34,186 nucleotides of DNA from Chloroflexota bacterium (GTDB lineage: Bacteria > Chloroflexota > Anaerolineae > Anaerolineales > UBA11858), in NCBI GenBank assembly GCA_030609055.1, contig JAUWCZ010000015.1, positions 1 to 34,186 of the forward strand, given 5' to 3'. Positions 8,393 to 16,724 of this stretch are shown piece by piece. Below the pieces are notes generated by a model that was not told the DNA's origin, did no database searches, and was given only the letters and a program-made list of their open reading frames with translations. Position numbers and translations under genes: made by a program. Each line of letters opens with the position of its first letter. Within the stretch, counting starts at the first letter, position 1.

Positions 8393-9280
8393 CTACGAGG
8401 GTAGAGTAATTTGTATTGTACTCAATTTCCAGCGGCGTTCTAGCCAATCATCTAGAGCTTGTTCCTGAAGAATCTGTCGGATGGCTGGATCCAGGGGCCG
8501 GTTATCCTCTTTTTCTATGACTTTGATGATATGATAACCGATTTCTGTTTCAATGATATCACTAGTTTCTCCGACATCGAGACTGAATAGAATCTGATCC
8601 AATTCTGGAATAGTCAAATAACCCGGTGGAAACCAACCCAGATCACCCTGTGTCTGTGGATCATGGACCTTGGCAAGCTGGGAAAAATCTTTCCCGGAAT
8701 TCAGGTTTTCCAGCGCTGTTTCAGCTGATACTGAATCATAAAACAACATCTGCTGGGCGTGGATTTGGTCCTTTTCCAGAGGCACATCCCCAATGATCTG
8801 GTCTCGCATCCAGGCCGACTCCAGTGACCGTTTCAAGTGGGAGCGGAAAGTTTCTTCAGTGAATCCATAAGTAGCCAACCAATCGGTTAAAGGTTGATCA
8901 TCCGTGTCAAGCCGGGCAATCCTTTCATCCAACTCGACCTCAGAGATTTGAAGACCCTCTGAAGCAGCTGCTTGAGCGAGCAAAGTGAGATTGATTAGGT
9001 TATTTATAACAATGGTTTGATCAGTTTCTGTCAAATCCCGGTTTACAGCGGCTTTGTAACGGGCAAGTTCTTCCTGATAGGCAGCAACCGTAATAATATC
9101 TCCATTGACCACTGCAGCTGTGGGGATAGGGGTGGGTGAGGGAGGAAACGGGGTTCGGGTTGGTAAAATAGGAGTGGCAGTTCCCGGTGGAGGTTTTGAT
9201 CCCCCGGCACATCCGGTCAGGAACAACAACAAGCTTAGAAAGAGTATAATGGTTTTTTTTGTGTTGGCTTGAATGATCAT
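8393..9280 (-). CDS. Parvulin-type foldase lipoprotein (SurA/PrsA-like)
   Basis: 295 residues. The signal peptide ends in a lipobox (LFLTGC, Cys about 24), followed by a Pro/Thr linker (about 30-55), a SurA-N-like helical region (VNGDIITVAAYQEELARY onward) and a C-terminal parvulin rotamase domain (about 175-265; QGDLGWFPPG, then the closing IGYHIIKVIE). Role: chaperone or peptidyl-prolyl isomerase for proteins leaving the membrane. The rotamase domain opens with HAQQML where active parvulins usually have a second His before Ile-Leu, so catalysis may be weak. No Shine-Dalgarno sequence is evident; a TATAAT box ends only 8 nt before the ATG, so the message may be leaderless. It is the first gene of a two-gene minus-strand unit. 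Confidence 0.85.
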   Translation of the reverse strand: MIIQANTKKTIILFLSLLLFLTGCAGGSKPPPGTATPILPTRTPFPPSPTPIPTAAVVNGDIITVAAYQEELARYKAAVNRDLTETDQTIVINNLINLTLLAQAAASEGLQISEVELDERIARLDTDDQPLTDWLATYGFTEETFRSHLKRSLESAWMRDQIIGDVPLEKDQIHAQQMLFYDSVSAETALENLNSGKDFSQLAKVHDPQTQGDLGWFPPGYLTIPELDQILFSLDVGETSDIIETEIGYHIIKVIEKEDNRPLDPAIRQILQEQALDDWLERRWKLSTIQITLPS

Positions 9281-9288
9281 ATGTGTAG

Positions 9289-9294
9289 ATTATA
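9289..9294 (-). promoter_or_regulatory. -10 box of the foldase gene, possibly leaderless
   Basis: On the minus strand this reads TATAAT. Its distance to the ATG (8 nt) places the expected transcription start within about 2 nt of the start codon. No good -35 is visible; TTCTTG at 17 nt is a poor match. Confidence 0.5.
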
Positions 9295-9345
9295 AACGCT
9301 TCCAAGCTCCTCAAGAAGGAAATTTCTTTTTTCTGTAATTGGCTG

Positions 9346-9351
9346 TATAAT
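9346..9351 (+). promoter_or_regulatory. -10 box of the GAF-protein gene
   Basis: A perfect TATAAT in the 138-nt divergent gap, about 67 nt before the GAF gene start. The -35 is weak (TTTCTT at 17-nt spacing). Expected transcription start is about 9358, leaving a leader of roughly 60 nt that contains a strong AGGAGGT (9404-9410). Confidence 0.5.
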
Positions 9352-9418
9352 AAGGAAATAGCAGGGATCTACGCTGATATGATTTCTATACTCTTGTCTT
9401 TTCAGGAGGTAGTTTTCT

Positions 9419-10057
9419 ATGGTTCATTCACGGCTTCTCCGAAAAATAAAAGATGAAATTGCTGATTTAAGGCGAGAGAATTCTAATTTAAAAGATGAAA
9501 ACAGTCGTCTCTGGAAAGTTATCCGTGCATTAAATGAGCTCGAGGGTAATCTGGAGGCTTTTTCTACTTCAGAAGATATACTTAACTTGGTGATGAATAT
9601 ACTCGTAATTGCTCTGGAAGCGGTAGATTCCGAGAACGGATCGATCTTGTTGCTGGACGAAGAAACTGATGAGCTAGTATTTGTTGCAGTAGTTGGTGAC
9701 CGCCAGAAGGAATTGACAGATTTCCGGATTCCAGCGAGCTCTGGTGTGGCGGGGTGGGTAAAAACTTATAAAAAACCTGCCCTGGTAACCGATGTCCGGA
9801 AGGATGACCGCTGGATGTCTGCAGTTGATCAATCCATTGGATTCCATACCCAGAGTTTAATGGCAGTGCCATTAATCCTGGAAGAGCGAGTCCTGGGTGT
9901 GATGGAAGTGGTTAACTCACTCTCTGAGGATCATTTTACCGATACGGATTTATCACTTGTGCAGCTGGTTGCCAGGCTGGCCTCCTTTGTTTTTGGCTAT
10001 ACCGAAGAGACCCTTAACAATACAGATAATCCTTTTTATGGGAATAATCTCAATTAA
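9419..10057 (+). CDS. Coiled-coil and GAF-domain sensory protein
   Basis: 212 residues. The first about 40 residues are a charged coiled coil (heptad-like IADLRRENSNLKDENSRLW). Then comes a full GAF domain (about 50-195): LNLVMNILVIALEAVDSENGSILLLDEE, split over its first helix and strand, IPASSGVAGWV, and SLMAVPLILEERVLGVMEVVN. GAF domains bind small ligands or mediate dimer signalling. There is no histidine kinase, GGDEF or other output domain, so it probably acts through a partner. The ligand is unknown. The start is fixed by AGGAGGT 8 nt upstream. It is transcribed alone, divergently from the foldase gene and ahead of the T-box promoter. Confidence 0.82.
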   Translation: MVHSRLLRKIKDEIADLRRENSNLKDENSRLWKVIRALNELEGNLEAFSTSEDILNLVMNILVIALEAVDSENGSILLLDEETDELVFVAVVGDRQKELTDFRIPASSGVAGWVKTYKKPALVTDVRKDDRWMSAVDQSIGFHTQSLMAVPLILEERVLGVMEVVNSLSEDHFTDTDLSLVQLVARLASFVFGYTEETLNNTDNPFYGNNLN

Positions 10058-10097
10058 TTTGTCTCAGAATGATTAGGACTCAATCACCATCGGGGTC

Positions 10098-10125
10098 TTG
10101 ACAGATCGGTTTTTTTGATCATAAT
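10098..10125 (+). promoter_or_regulatory. Sigma-70-type promoter of the pheST T-box transcript
   Basis: A consensus -35 TTGACA (10098-10103), a 16-nt spacer and a 5/6 match -10 CATAAT (10120-10125). Transcription would start near 10132, just ahead of T-box Stem I. It is the best promoter in the window. Confidence 0.75.
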
Positions 10126-10131
10126 TAGAGA

Positions 10132-10440
10132 ACATTAACATAGGTCAAATAGAATCATTATAAATCGCTGACGGAGAAAAGTAGCTTGGTTTGACGCTGA
10201 CAGGGAATGCGGGGCAAAGACTTAGACCCCGCAACAGATTGGAAACCAAGCAAAGTTCCCTCCCGAGTGTTCAGGGGAAAGAAGTAATTCTAGTAGTCTG
10301 AGCCGCAGCCCATGCGTTAGATTGGGAACCAATCGCTTACTGAATTCAATAGGCTGTTGGAATAGAGTGAGCCGATGAATCGGCTAAACTGGGTGGTACC
10401 GCGGGTAACCCCGTCCCATAAGGGGGCGGGTTTTTTATTT
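10132..10440 (+). promoter_or_regulatory. T-box riboswitch leader, Phe specifier (UUC), upstream of pheST
   Basis: The diagnostic T-box GGGTGGTACCGCGG lies at 10391-10404; the tRNA-end-binding UGGU is at 10394-10397 and its variable U would pair with discriminator A73 of tRNA-Phe. Stem I can be drawn: CTGA/TCAG (10168-10171 with 10271-10274), a kink-turn loop, GGAG/CTCC (10173-10176 with 10260-10263), a specifier loop with AGTA (10180-10183) on its 5' side, then CTTGGTTT/AAACCAAG (10185-10192 with 10243-10250) and the distal GCGGGG/CCCCGC stem (10209-10214 with 10227-10232). The 3' side of the specifier loop holds TTC at 10256-10258, a Phe codon. Stem III is AGCCGAT/ATCGGCT (10370-10385). Uncharged tRNA-Phe should stabilise the antiterminator and switch on pheST. 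The base after the specifier is C, not the usual purine. Confidence 0.92.
10409..10440 (+). terminator. T-box regulated intrinsic terminator
   Basis: An 8-bp stem CCCGTCCC/GGGGCGGG (10410-10417 with 10423-10430, one G-T pair), a 5-nt loop and a TTTTTTATTT tract. It is mutually exclusive with the antiterminator formed by the T-box sequence just upstream. Confidence 0.88.
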
Positions 10441-10500
10441 AATGGTTCAATCTGGTGAGTAAAAATCCTGACTGGCAGCTCACATAAATCAGGAGGAGTT

Positions 10501-11562
10501 ATGCAAGACAAACTGGAGCAGATCCAAAAGGAAGCCCTAACGGCTTTAGAGCCAATCGATGACGAGAAGGCTTTAGAAAAATGGCAGGTCAAACACCTCG
10601 GACGCAATTCCGCGTTAATGGAAGTGTTTAAAGGATTAGGATCGCTGTCCAAAGAAGAGAAACCCCTAGTAGGTCAGGAAGCCAATCAGGTAAAGATAGC
10701 CCTGGAAACTGCTTCTGAGGAAAAGGAAAACCGGTTAAATCAGCACAAGATCTATTTAGCCCTTGAAGAGGAACAGATAGATGTCACCTTGCCTGGTCGA
10801 AGAACCACAAGCGGAAGCCTTCATCCAACAACCCATACACTGCGGGAGATCTATCGCGTTTTTGGCGACATGGGATTTCAGATTTACCAATCCCGGGAAG
10901 TGGAAACAGATCAGTACAATTTTCAGCTGCTGAACTTCCCTCTCCACCATCCTGCCCGGGATATGCAAGATACTTTCTTTATTTCCAGTGCTGAAGACCG
11001 GGGAGATGATCCCCTATTACTCAGAACCCATACTTCGCCAGGACAGATCCATTATATGCAGGAGCATACACAGAAGTATCCTCAGGATCCACCGCCAATT
11101 CGGATTATTTTGCCAGGGATGTGCTACAGGTACGAACAGATCACAACCAGGTCTGAGATCCAATTTAATCAGGTGGAAGGATTGGCTGTTGGAGAAGGGA
11201 TTACTTTTGGAGATTTAAAAGGAACCCTGAGTAATTTTGCCCACAGGATGTTTGGGCAGAATGTAAAAACCAGGTTCCGGGCCTCACACTTTCCTTTTAC
11301 GGAACCCAGCGCAGAAATGGATGTGGGCTGCTTCTTGTGCGGCGGAGAAGGTTGTTCAGTTTGTAGAGGAGCAGGTTGGTTGGAAATATTAGGCTGCGGA
11401 ATGGTTCATCCCACAGTTTTGAATAATGGTGGTTTTGACCCCGAGATCTATTCTGGGTTTGCCTTCGGGATGGGTCCAGAGCGGATTACCATGATGCGCC
11501 ACCGGATTGAAGATATTCGTTATTTCTGGGCTAATGACCTGCGATTTATAGACCAATTCTAA
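10501..11562 (+). CDS. pheS: Phenylalanyl-tRNA synthetase alpha subunit
   Basis: 353 residues, full length. An N-terminal coiled-coil tRNA-binding arm (about 1-90) is followed by the class II catalytic core: THTLREIYRVFGDMGF, the motif 2 region LLLRTHTSPGQIHYM, FTEPSAEMDVGC, and motif 3 FGMGPERITMMRH near the C-terminus. Four cysteines (CFLCGGEGCSVCRG) form the zinc knuckle seen in many non-enterobacterial PheS proteins. It charges tRNA-Phe with phenylalanine as an alpha2-beta2 enzyme with PheT. AGGAGG sits 4 nt before the ATG. It is the first gene after the T-box leader and is followed by pheT after 50 nt. Confidence 0.97.
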   Translation: MQDKLEQIQKEALTALEPIDDEKALEKWQVKHLGRNSALMEVFKGLGSLSKEEKPLVGQEANQVKIALETASEEKENRLNQHKIYLALEEEQIDVTLPGRRTTSGSLHPTTHTLREIYRVFGDMGFQIYQSREVETDQYNFQLLNFPLHHPARDMQDTFFISSAEDRGDDPLLLRTHTSPGQIHYMQEHTQKYPQDPPPIRIILPGMCYRYEQITTRSEIQFNQVEGLAVGEGITFGDLKGTLSNFAHRMFGQNVKTRFRASHFPFTEPSAEMDVGCFLCGGEGCSVCRGAGWLEILGCGMVHPTVLNNGGFDPEIYSGFAFGMGPERITMMRHRIEDIRYFWANDLRFIDQF

Positions 11563-11612
11563 TCCGGTTCAAGATTTGCGTCTATTTTGGACCGCGGGAA
11601 AGGATATTTACG

Positions 11613-14156
11613 ATGAAAGTACCAATATCTTGGATGAAAGAATATGTTGAAATAAACTTGTCGATCGGTGAGCTGGCATCCAGGCTGACCCTGGCAGGAT
11701 TGGAAGTAGAGGAGATTCGTTATGTTGGTCTGCCAATTCCAGAGGGGAAGCTGCAGGCAGCAAAAATAAGCGGGTTTTCCTGGCATCCAGAACAAATTGT
11801 GGTCGGAGAGATCCATGAAGTGCTGCCTCACCCAAACGCTGATCGCCTGGTCCTTTGCCGTCTGGATGACGGCAACAAGGAACATACTGTGCTGACCGGT
11901 GCGCCAAATCTATTCCCCTATTTAGGAAAAGGCGTGCTTGATCCTCCTTTGAAAGTTGCCTACGCCCGGGAAGGTGCTACGATCATTGATGCGTACAATG
12001 AATCTAAAGAAACGGTAACCACGACCCTGAAAAGAAAAAAAATCCGGGGAGTAGATTCTTATTCAATGGCTTGTTCGGAACGGGAACTGGGGATTTCTGA
12101 AGATCATGAGGGTATCATCCTGCTGGATTTAGATGCTCCCACTGGACAGCCTTTGGTGGAGTACATGGGGGATGTTGTACTGGATATTGCCATTACACCT
12201 AATATTGCCAGGGTAGCAAGTATTCTTGGTGTTGCCCGGGAAGTTGCAGCAATTACTGATGGGAAATTGATCCCCCTCTCCCTGGAGTCGGTGATGGAAG
12301 GAGATCCGATTCAAGGACGAGTCTCCATTGAAATCAAGGAACCTGAACTGAATCCACGATTTGTATTGGGATTAATTGAAAACGTGGAAAGGAAACCCAG
12401 TCCCTATTGGGTCCAACGCAGATTAAAGTTGGCTGGTATTCGCCCCATTGACTGTGTTGTGGATGCCACCAATTACACCATGCTTGAGATCGGAGAACCG
12501 CTGCATGCGTTTGATTATGACGTCCTGCAAAAAAGAGCAAAAGGGAAATCCCCTAAAATTATCACTCGCAGGGCATCTCCCGGTGAGAAACTGACCACTC
12601 TTGATGATATCGAAAGGAAACTGGATGATTTTACGGTGCTGGTCACCGATCAGGCTGGTCCCCTCTCTCTGGCAGGTGTGATGGGAGGAGCTGAGTCAGA
12701 AGTCAGCGAGAAGACCCAAAATGTACTGCTGGAGGGAGCTGCCTGGAATTATGTAAACATTCGTAAAACTGTGTCCGCCCAGGGTCTTCCTTCAGAAGCT
12801 GCTTATCGATTTGAACGAGGTGTACACCCTGCCATAGCACCTCAGGGTGTGCTGCGTTGTCTGGAGTGGATGCGACAATGGACAGGAGGGATGGTTGCAC
12901 AAGGATTGGTGGATGCCTATCCTCTTCCACCGGTTGACTCTCAAGTAGAGCTCACTCCTCAGGATATCCAACGCTGGTTGGGTATCTCACTCTCCGCAGA
13001 TGAGATAGGGAAACTGCTTGAGAAGCTTGAGTTTGATGTCAAAATCAAGAAAGATAAACTTACGGTCCAGACTCCTCCCCATCGTCTGGATATAGGTGTG
13101 GAGATGGTCGGAAAGGCGGATCTGATGGAAGAAATCGCCCGGGTGTACGGGTATGATAGGATTCCTGAAACCAATCTTGCCGATGGGCTCCCCAACCAGG
13201 TAGGAAATCGAAATCTAGATTTGGAGGATAAAATCCGCGATAAATTGGCAGGAATAGGTCTACAGGAAATTGTTACCTATCGGATCACCTCTCCTGAGGC
13301 AGAAGAACGCTCACTGCCGCCTGGTCAAAGGTTACCAGTTGAGGATTATTTGAAACTTACTAATCCTATCAGCTCGGATAAAACTATTTTACGCCGGGAT
13401 TTACTAGCCAGTGTTTTAGAGATCGTGGAACGCAATCACCGAAACAGGGAAAGAATTGCCTTATTTGAAATCGGTCCTGAATTTCACCCTCCAGACGATG
13501 AAAAAACCCTGGTTAAAGAATGGCGAAAACTAGCTATTGTGTTAACTGGAACCCGCGCATATCCCTCCTGGCAGAACGCAGATCGGGAACTGATGGATTA
13601 TTATGATTTGAAAGGACTGGTTGAGGAACTGCTGGCTGACCTTCATATCGAAAAGGTCAGCTACATGCCAGAAAACACACCGAATTTTCACCCTGGCAAG
13701 TGTGCCCGGATTGAAAAAGAAGGCTTAACTCTGGGGATCATGGGTGAAATCCACCCTATTGTAAAAACTAATTATAAACTTCCCGAACCCCCACTGATGG
13801 CAGCTGTCTTAGATTTGGACTGTTTGCTAAACGAGGTAGTTGACCTCTTTGATGTGGAAACGATTCCGGACCAACCACCTGTTCTGGAGGATTTAGCTCT
13901 GGTAGTTAATGAAGATATCCCTGCCCAGGCTGTTCAATCGCTCATTCTTCAAACTGGCGGATCAATCCTGACAGAAGTGCGATTATTTGATGTCTACCGG
14001 GGAGATCAAGTAGGTGATGGAAAAAAGAGCCTCGCCTACAGCCTGGTTTATCAGCATCCAGAGAAGACACTCACAGACAAAGAGGTTGCATCTGTCCGGA
14101 ATAAAATTGTCAAGAGGTTGGAAAAGGAATTGGGGGCAAAACTTCGAGATTGGTAG
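11613..14156 (+). CDS. pheT: Phenylalanyl-tRNA synthetase beta subunit
   Basis: 847 residues, full length, with domains in the usual order. N-terminal B1 (MKVPISWMKEYVEI), an EMAP-II-like tRNA-binding domain (about 65-170; VVGEIHEVLPHPNADRLVLC), the B3/B4 editing region (about 230-420; CVVDATNYTMLEIGEPLHAFD, split, and LAGVMGGAESEV), the B5 DNA-binding-like domain (about 430-520), a catalytic-like core, and a C-terminal FDX-ACB anticodon-binding domain (about 755-847). It edits Tyr-tRNA-Phe and binds the anticodon. It shares the T-box leader with pheS and ends at the terminator at 14167. Confidence 0.97.
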   Translation: MKVPISWMKEYVEINLSIGELASRLTLAGLEVEEIRYVGLPIPEGKLQAAKISGFSWHPEQIVVGEIHEVLPHPNADRLVLCRLDDGNKEHTVLTGAPNLFPYLGKGVLDPPLKVAYAREGATIIDAYNESKETVTTTLKRKKIRGVDSYSMACSERELGISEDHEGIILLDLDAPTGQPLVEYMGDVVLDIAITPNIARVASILGVAREVAAITDGKLIPLSLESVMEGDPIQGRVSIEIKEPELNPRFVLGLIENVERKPSPYWVQRRLKLAGIRPIDCVVDATNYTMLEIGEPLHAFDYDVLQKRAKGKSPKIITRRASPGEKLTTLDDIERKLDDFTVLVTDQAGPLSLAGVMGGAESEVSEKTQNVLLEGAAWNYVNIRKTVSAQGLPSEAAYRFERGVHPAIAPQGVLRCLEWMRQWTGGMVAQGLVDAYPLPPVDSQVELTPQDIQRWLGISLSADEIGKLLEKLEFDVKIKKDKLTVQTPPHRLDIGVEMVGKADLMEEIARVYGYDRIPETNLADGLPNQVGNRNLDLEDKIRDKLAGIGLQEIVTYRITSPEAEERSLPPGQRLPVEDYLKLTNPISSDKTILRRDLLASVLEIVERNHRNRERIALFEIGPEFHPPDDEKTLVKEWRKLAIVLTGTRAYPSWQNADRELMDYYDLKGLVEELLADLHIEKVSYMPENTPNFHPGKCARIEKEGLTLGIMGEIHPIVKTNYKLPEPPLMAAVLDLDCLLNEVVDLFDVETIPDQPPVLEDLALVVNEDIPAQAVQSLILQTGGSILTEVRLFDVYRGDQVGDGKKSLAYSLVYQHPEKTLTDKEVASVRNKIVKRLEKELGAKLRDW

Positions 14157-14166
14157 GGATGATGAA

Positions 14167-14206
14167 AAGGGACCAGGTCCTTTTAAAGTACCTGGTCCCT
14201 TTTTTT
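14167..14206. terminator. Bidirectional intrinsic terminator after pheT
   Basis: A perfect 12-bp stem AAGGGACCAGGT/ACCTGGTCCCTT with an 11-nt loop and a seven-T run (14200-14206). The T-run overlaps the TAA stop of the convergent methyltransferase gene (14205-14207), so two genes end in one compact element. On minus, TTTTCATC follows the stem. Confidence 0.92.
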
Positions 14207-15101
14207 ATCTAAAATCGTAGATCCCTTCAACTATCGGATAGGTTTTACTACAGGTTGGACAAAGGAACTGATTTGTTTCAAGCTCCTGCTCTGGTAGCAC
14301 CTCACCGCATTCTGGACACTGGAAAAAACCAGCCGATTCTTCCACCTGGTGGGTTTTAGATGCTTGACTGCGGGTGAAAACACTGGGGGAAAGCTGCCAC
14401 CAGCTGCCGGTTGGCTGGAGGATAGAGTCCAGAAAAACCAGGACCTGTGTAGGGATCCCTTTCTTAAGGAGATTTATTCGGAAGTGGGATACAGTCAATT
14501 GTTTTTCCAATTCAAAACCAGCCTCAGCCAACCATTTCCTGATGCTCTTAGGGTGGAAATCGAAATTCAGGTCAGCAAACTCTACTGCTTCAAGAGAAAA
14601 TGGGCTCCATTCCTGACGTCCAAACATGTAACGGAGAATCGCTTTTAGATTTTGTTTATTGGCATATTCCAGTATGAATGGACTTTTGGAAATCAGCACC
14701 CGCTGCACTTGATTTAATGCTGCCAGGGGATCTTTCATATGATGCAGGGTCCGAATCATGGTAGCGCCATCAAAAAGATCCTTTACAAAGGGCAACCGGT
14801 AGACATCACCGGCAACATAAATAAATCTCTCACAGCGCCCCAGGTGTTCTTGGGCTTGTTGGAGCTGGGTAAGGGAATAATCCAGTAAAACCACTCGCTG
14901 GAATCCTCTGTAGCGGGGCGTGTTGCGCCCAGCGCCGGCGCCGATTTCCAGCAGCAGGTTCCCCTGATCAGGTAGCAACCGTTTCAAAGCGATTCTTTCG
15001 GAGTGATCTTCATATTCCCGATCACCCTCATCCCAGAAGCTAGCCTGGTAATCTGAGCCTTCATAATCAATTATGGGAGGTTTTTCCGGCGAAGTACTCA
15101 T
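14205..15101 (-). CDS. SAM-dependent methyltransferase with C-terminal zinc ribbon (Trm112-like)
   Basis: 298 residues. A class I methyltransferase core begins at about residue 45: motif I is LLLEIGAGAGRN, motif II-like VVLLDYS, then FIYVAGDVYRLPF and DGATMIRTLHHMKDP. The C-terminal about 45 residues form a zinc ribbon, CPEC...CPTC, ending YPIVEGIYDFR, as in Trm112/UPF0434 proteins. The fused ribbon may stabilise the enzyme or recruit substrate. The substrate is not evident. It lies 75 nt downstream of UDP-glucose dehydrogenase on the same strand, so sugar or glycolipid methylation is a possible but unproven role. The ribosome-binding site is weak (AAGTAATAAG). Confidence 0.8.
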   Translation of the reverse strand: MSTSPEKPPIIDYEGSDYQASFWDEGDREYEDHSERIALKRLLPDQGNLLLEIGAGAGRNTPRYRGFQRVVLLDYSLTQLQQAQEHLGRCERFIYVAGDVYRLPFVKDLFDGATMIRTLHHMKDPLAALNQVQRVLISKSPFILEYANKQNLKAILRYMFGRQEWSPFSLEAVEFADLNFDFHPKSIRKWLAEAGFELEKQLTVSHFRINLLKKGIPTQVLVFLDSILQPTGSWWQLSPSVFTRSQASKTHQVEESAGFFQCPECGEVLPEQELETNQFLCPTCSKTYPIVEGIYDFR

Positions 15102-15175
15102 TCTTATTACTTATCTAGAACTGAATATGTCACTGTAGAATCTAGTGATTGTTATAAGTAGTGAGTTAGTTTCAG

Positions 15176-16489
15176 TCAGCGGCCGTTGTATCCCCGACCT
15201 ACTCCACGATAGCGGAAGCCAAATTCAGCCATTTTTTCCGGATCATAGATGTTGCGTCCGTCAAATAGTACCGCTTCGTTCATGGCTTCATTAATCCGTT
15301 TGAGATCAAGCTGACGGAATTCATTCCACTCAGTATTGACCATCAATAGATCACAGCCTTCGGCCAGTATATAGGGGTTTTCAACCATTTCTACATCTGG
15401 TAGCAGTTTGGCTGCTTCTTTCATTGCAATGGGATCAAACGCGCGCACCCTGGCGCCGTCGTCGATGAGCAACCTGGCGATAGTGACTGAGGGAGCGTCG
15501 CGCATGTCATCCGTGTTGGGTTTAAACGATAAACCCAGTAAACCGATGGTCTTACCTGTTAGGTCCTCATTATTCAAGAGGGATTTTACCTGTTCCACAG
15601 CCATGACTCGGCGGTCGGTATTTATTTCCATTACCGAGTGCAGCAGTTGAGGATGGCGGCCCTTTTCTTCTGCCATAAAGGCGAGGGCTTTCACGTCTTT
15701 AGGGAAACAGGATCCACCGTAACCAATCCCGGCATTGAGGAAAGCAGGACCAATCCGGGAGTCATACCCCATGCCGTTTGAGACCTCCATCACATCAGCA
15801 CCGAGGTCTTCGCAGATGTTCGCAATCTCGTTAATGAAGGAAATCTTAGTGGCCAGGAAGGCATTAGATGCATATTTAATCATTTCTGCGGTCCGCAGAT
15901 CAGTTACTACAATAGGAGCCCGCAGCGGGAGATGCAGCTGGGCAACCTTATCAGCTGCTTCTTCGTCCAAAGAGCCGACAACGATTCGGTGAGGATTCAT
16001 GAAATCCCCGATCGCAGATCCTTCCCGGAGAAATTCTGGGCAGGAGACAACTGAAAAACCAACAGCATCCGGGTTTTGCTCATAGATAATATCGGAAACC
16101 CAGTCTCCGGTCCCGACTGGAACGGTGGATTTATTGATTATGATCATTCCTTCATTGATATGGTCGGCAATTGAACGAGCTGCGGTAGCTACGTATTGTA
16201 AATCTGCTTCCCCATCAACACCGGATGGTGTGCCAACGGCGATGAATACGAATTCAGCATCCTTTAACCCTTCTTTGTAAGAAGTTGTAAAACTAATCCG
16301 ATTAGCTTCTACATTGCGGTCAATCAACTCTTTTAACCCGGTTTCGTAGATGGGCATAGTCCCTTTTTTCAGACCGGCGATTCTATCCTTGTCGATATCC
16401 AGCGCGCGGACCTTGTTTCCAAGATCTGCAAAACATGCCGCAGTGACAATACCGACATACCCGACACCTACAACACAGATGTTCTTCAT
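15176..16489 (-). CDS. ugd: UDP-glucose 6-dehydrogenase
   Basis: 437 residues. N-terminal Rossmann motif [17 protein letters not shown] binds NAD; the family active site is [15 protein letters not shown] with catalytic C261; the C-terminal domain begins at [18 protein letters not shown] and holds UDP. It oxidises UDP-glucose to UDP-glucuronate for surface polysaccharides. UDP-N-acetyl-mannosamine dehydrogenases share the fold, but the [10 protein letters not shown] context and length favour Ugd. AGGAAAGGA lies about 7 nt before the start. It is divergent from hutU and upstream of the methyltransferase. Confidence 0.94.
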   Translation of the reverse strand: MKNICVVGVGYVGIVTAACFADLGNKVRALDIDKDRIAGLKKGTMPIYETGLKELIDRNVEANRISFTTSYKEGLKDAEFVFIAVGTPSGVDGEADLQYVATAARSIADHINEGMIIINKSTVPVGTGDWVSDIIYEQNPDAVGFSVVSCPEFLREGSAIGDFMNPHRIVVGSLDEEAADKVAQLHLPLRAPIVVTDLRTAEMIKYASNAFLATKISFINEIANICEDLGADVMEVSNGMGYDSRIGPAFLNAGIGYGGSCFPKDVKALAFMAEEKGRHPQLLHSVMEINTDRRVMAVEQVKSLLNNEDLTGKTIGLLGLSFKPNTDDMRDAPSVTIARLLIDDGARVRAFDPIAMKEAAKLLPDVEMVENPYILAEGCDLLMVNTEWNEFRQLDLKRINEAMNEAVLFDGRNIYDPEKMAEFGFRYRGVGRGYNGR

Positions 16490-16587
16490 AGATCATCCTT
16501 TCCTAAAACTGGTACTTTGCGATTATTTTTCAGGTCAAATCTTACCATACCTGTCCCCTTTTTGCAGGGTAGTTAATGTATGTCGCA

Positions 16588-16645
16588 ATTGAGATTCCTT
16601 GCGGTGGACCTCCTGCAAACAGGATTGTAAATACCTCATCTCAAT
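16588..16645. repeat. Spaced inverted repeat in the ugd-hutU divergent gap
   Basis: ATTGAGAT (16588-16595) and its exact reverse complement ATCTCAAT (16638-16645), separated by 42 nt, within the 235-nt gap between ugd and hutU. It could be paired half-sites or a long-range RNA stem; eight bases can also match by chance. Confidence 0.3.
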
Positions 16646-16672
16646 CATAACACTAGTCTGCTGGTCTTAATA

Positions 16673-16678
16673 TATAAT
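16673..16678 (+). promoter_or_regulatory. -10 box of hutU
   Basis: A perfect TATAAT in an AT-rich stretch, about 47 nt before the hutU start. No convincing -35 lies at 16-18 nt, so an activator or extended element may be needed. Confidence 0.45.
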
Positions 16679-16724
16679 ATGAATGCCATGATATAAAGCC
16701 CTGGAGCAATTGAAGGAGCATCTT

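Noticed and set aside
7998-8468. A 156-codon plus-strand frame rich in Gly and Val
   Set aside because: It is the antisense of the Pro/Thr linker region of a well-supported minus-strand gene; the composition follows from that.
10081-10116. A terminator for the GAF gene at the T-run 10109-10116
   Set aside because: No stable stem precedes the T-run; it is better read as the spacer of the T-box promoter.
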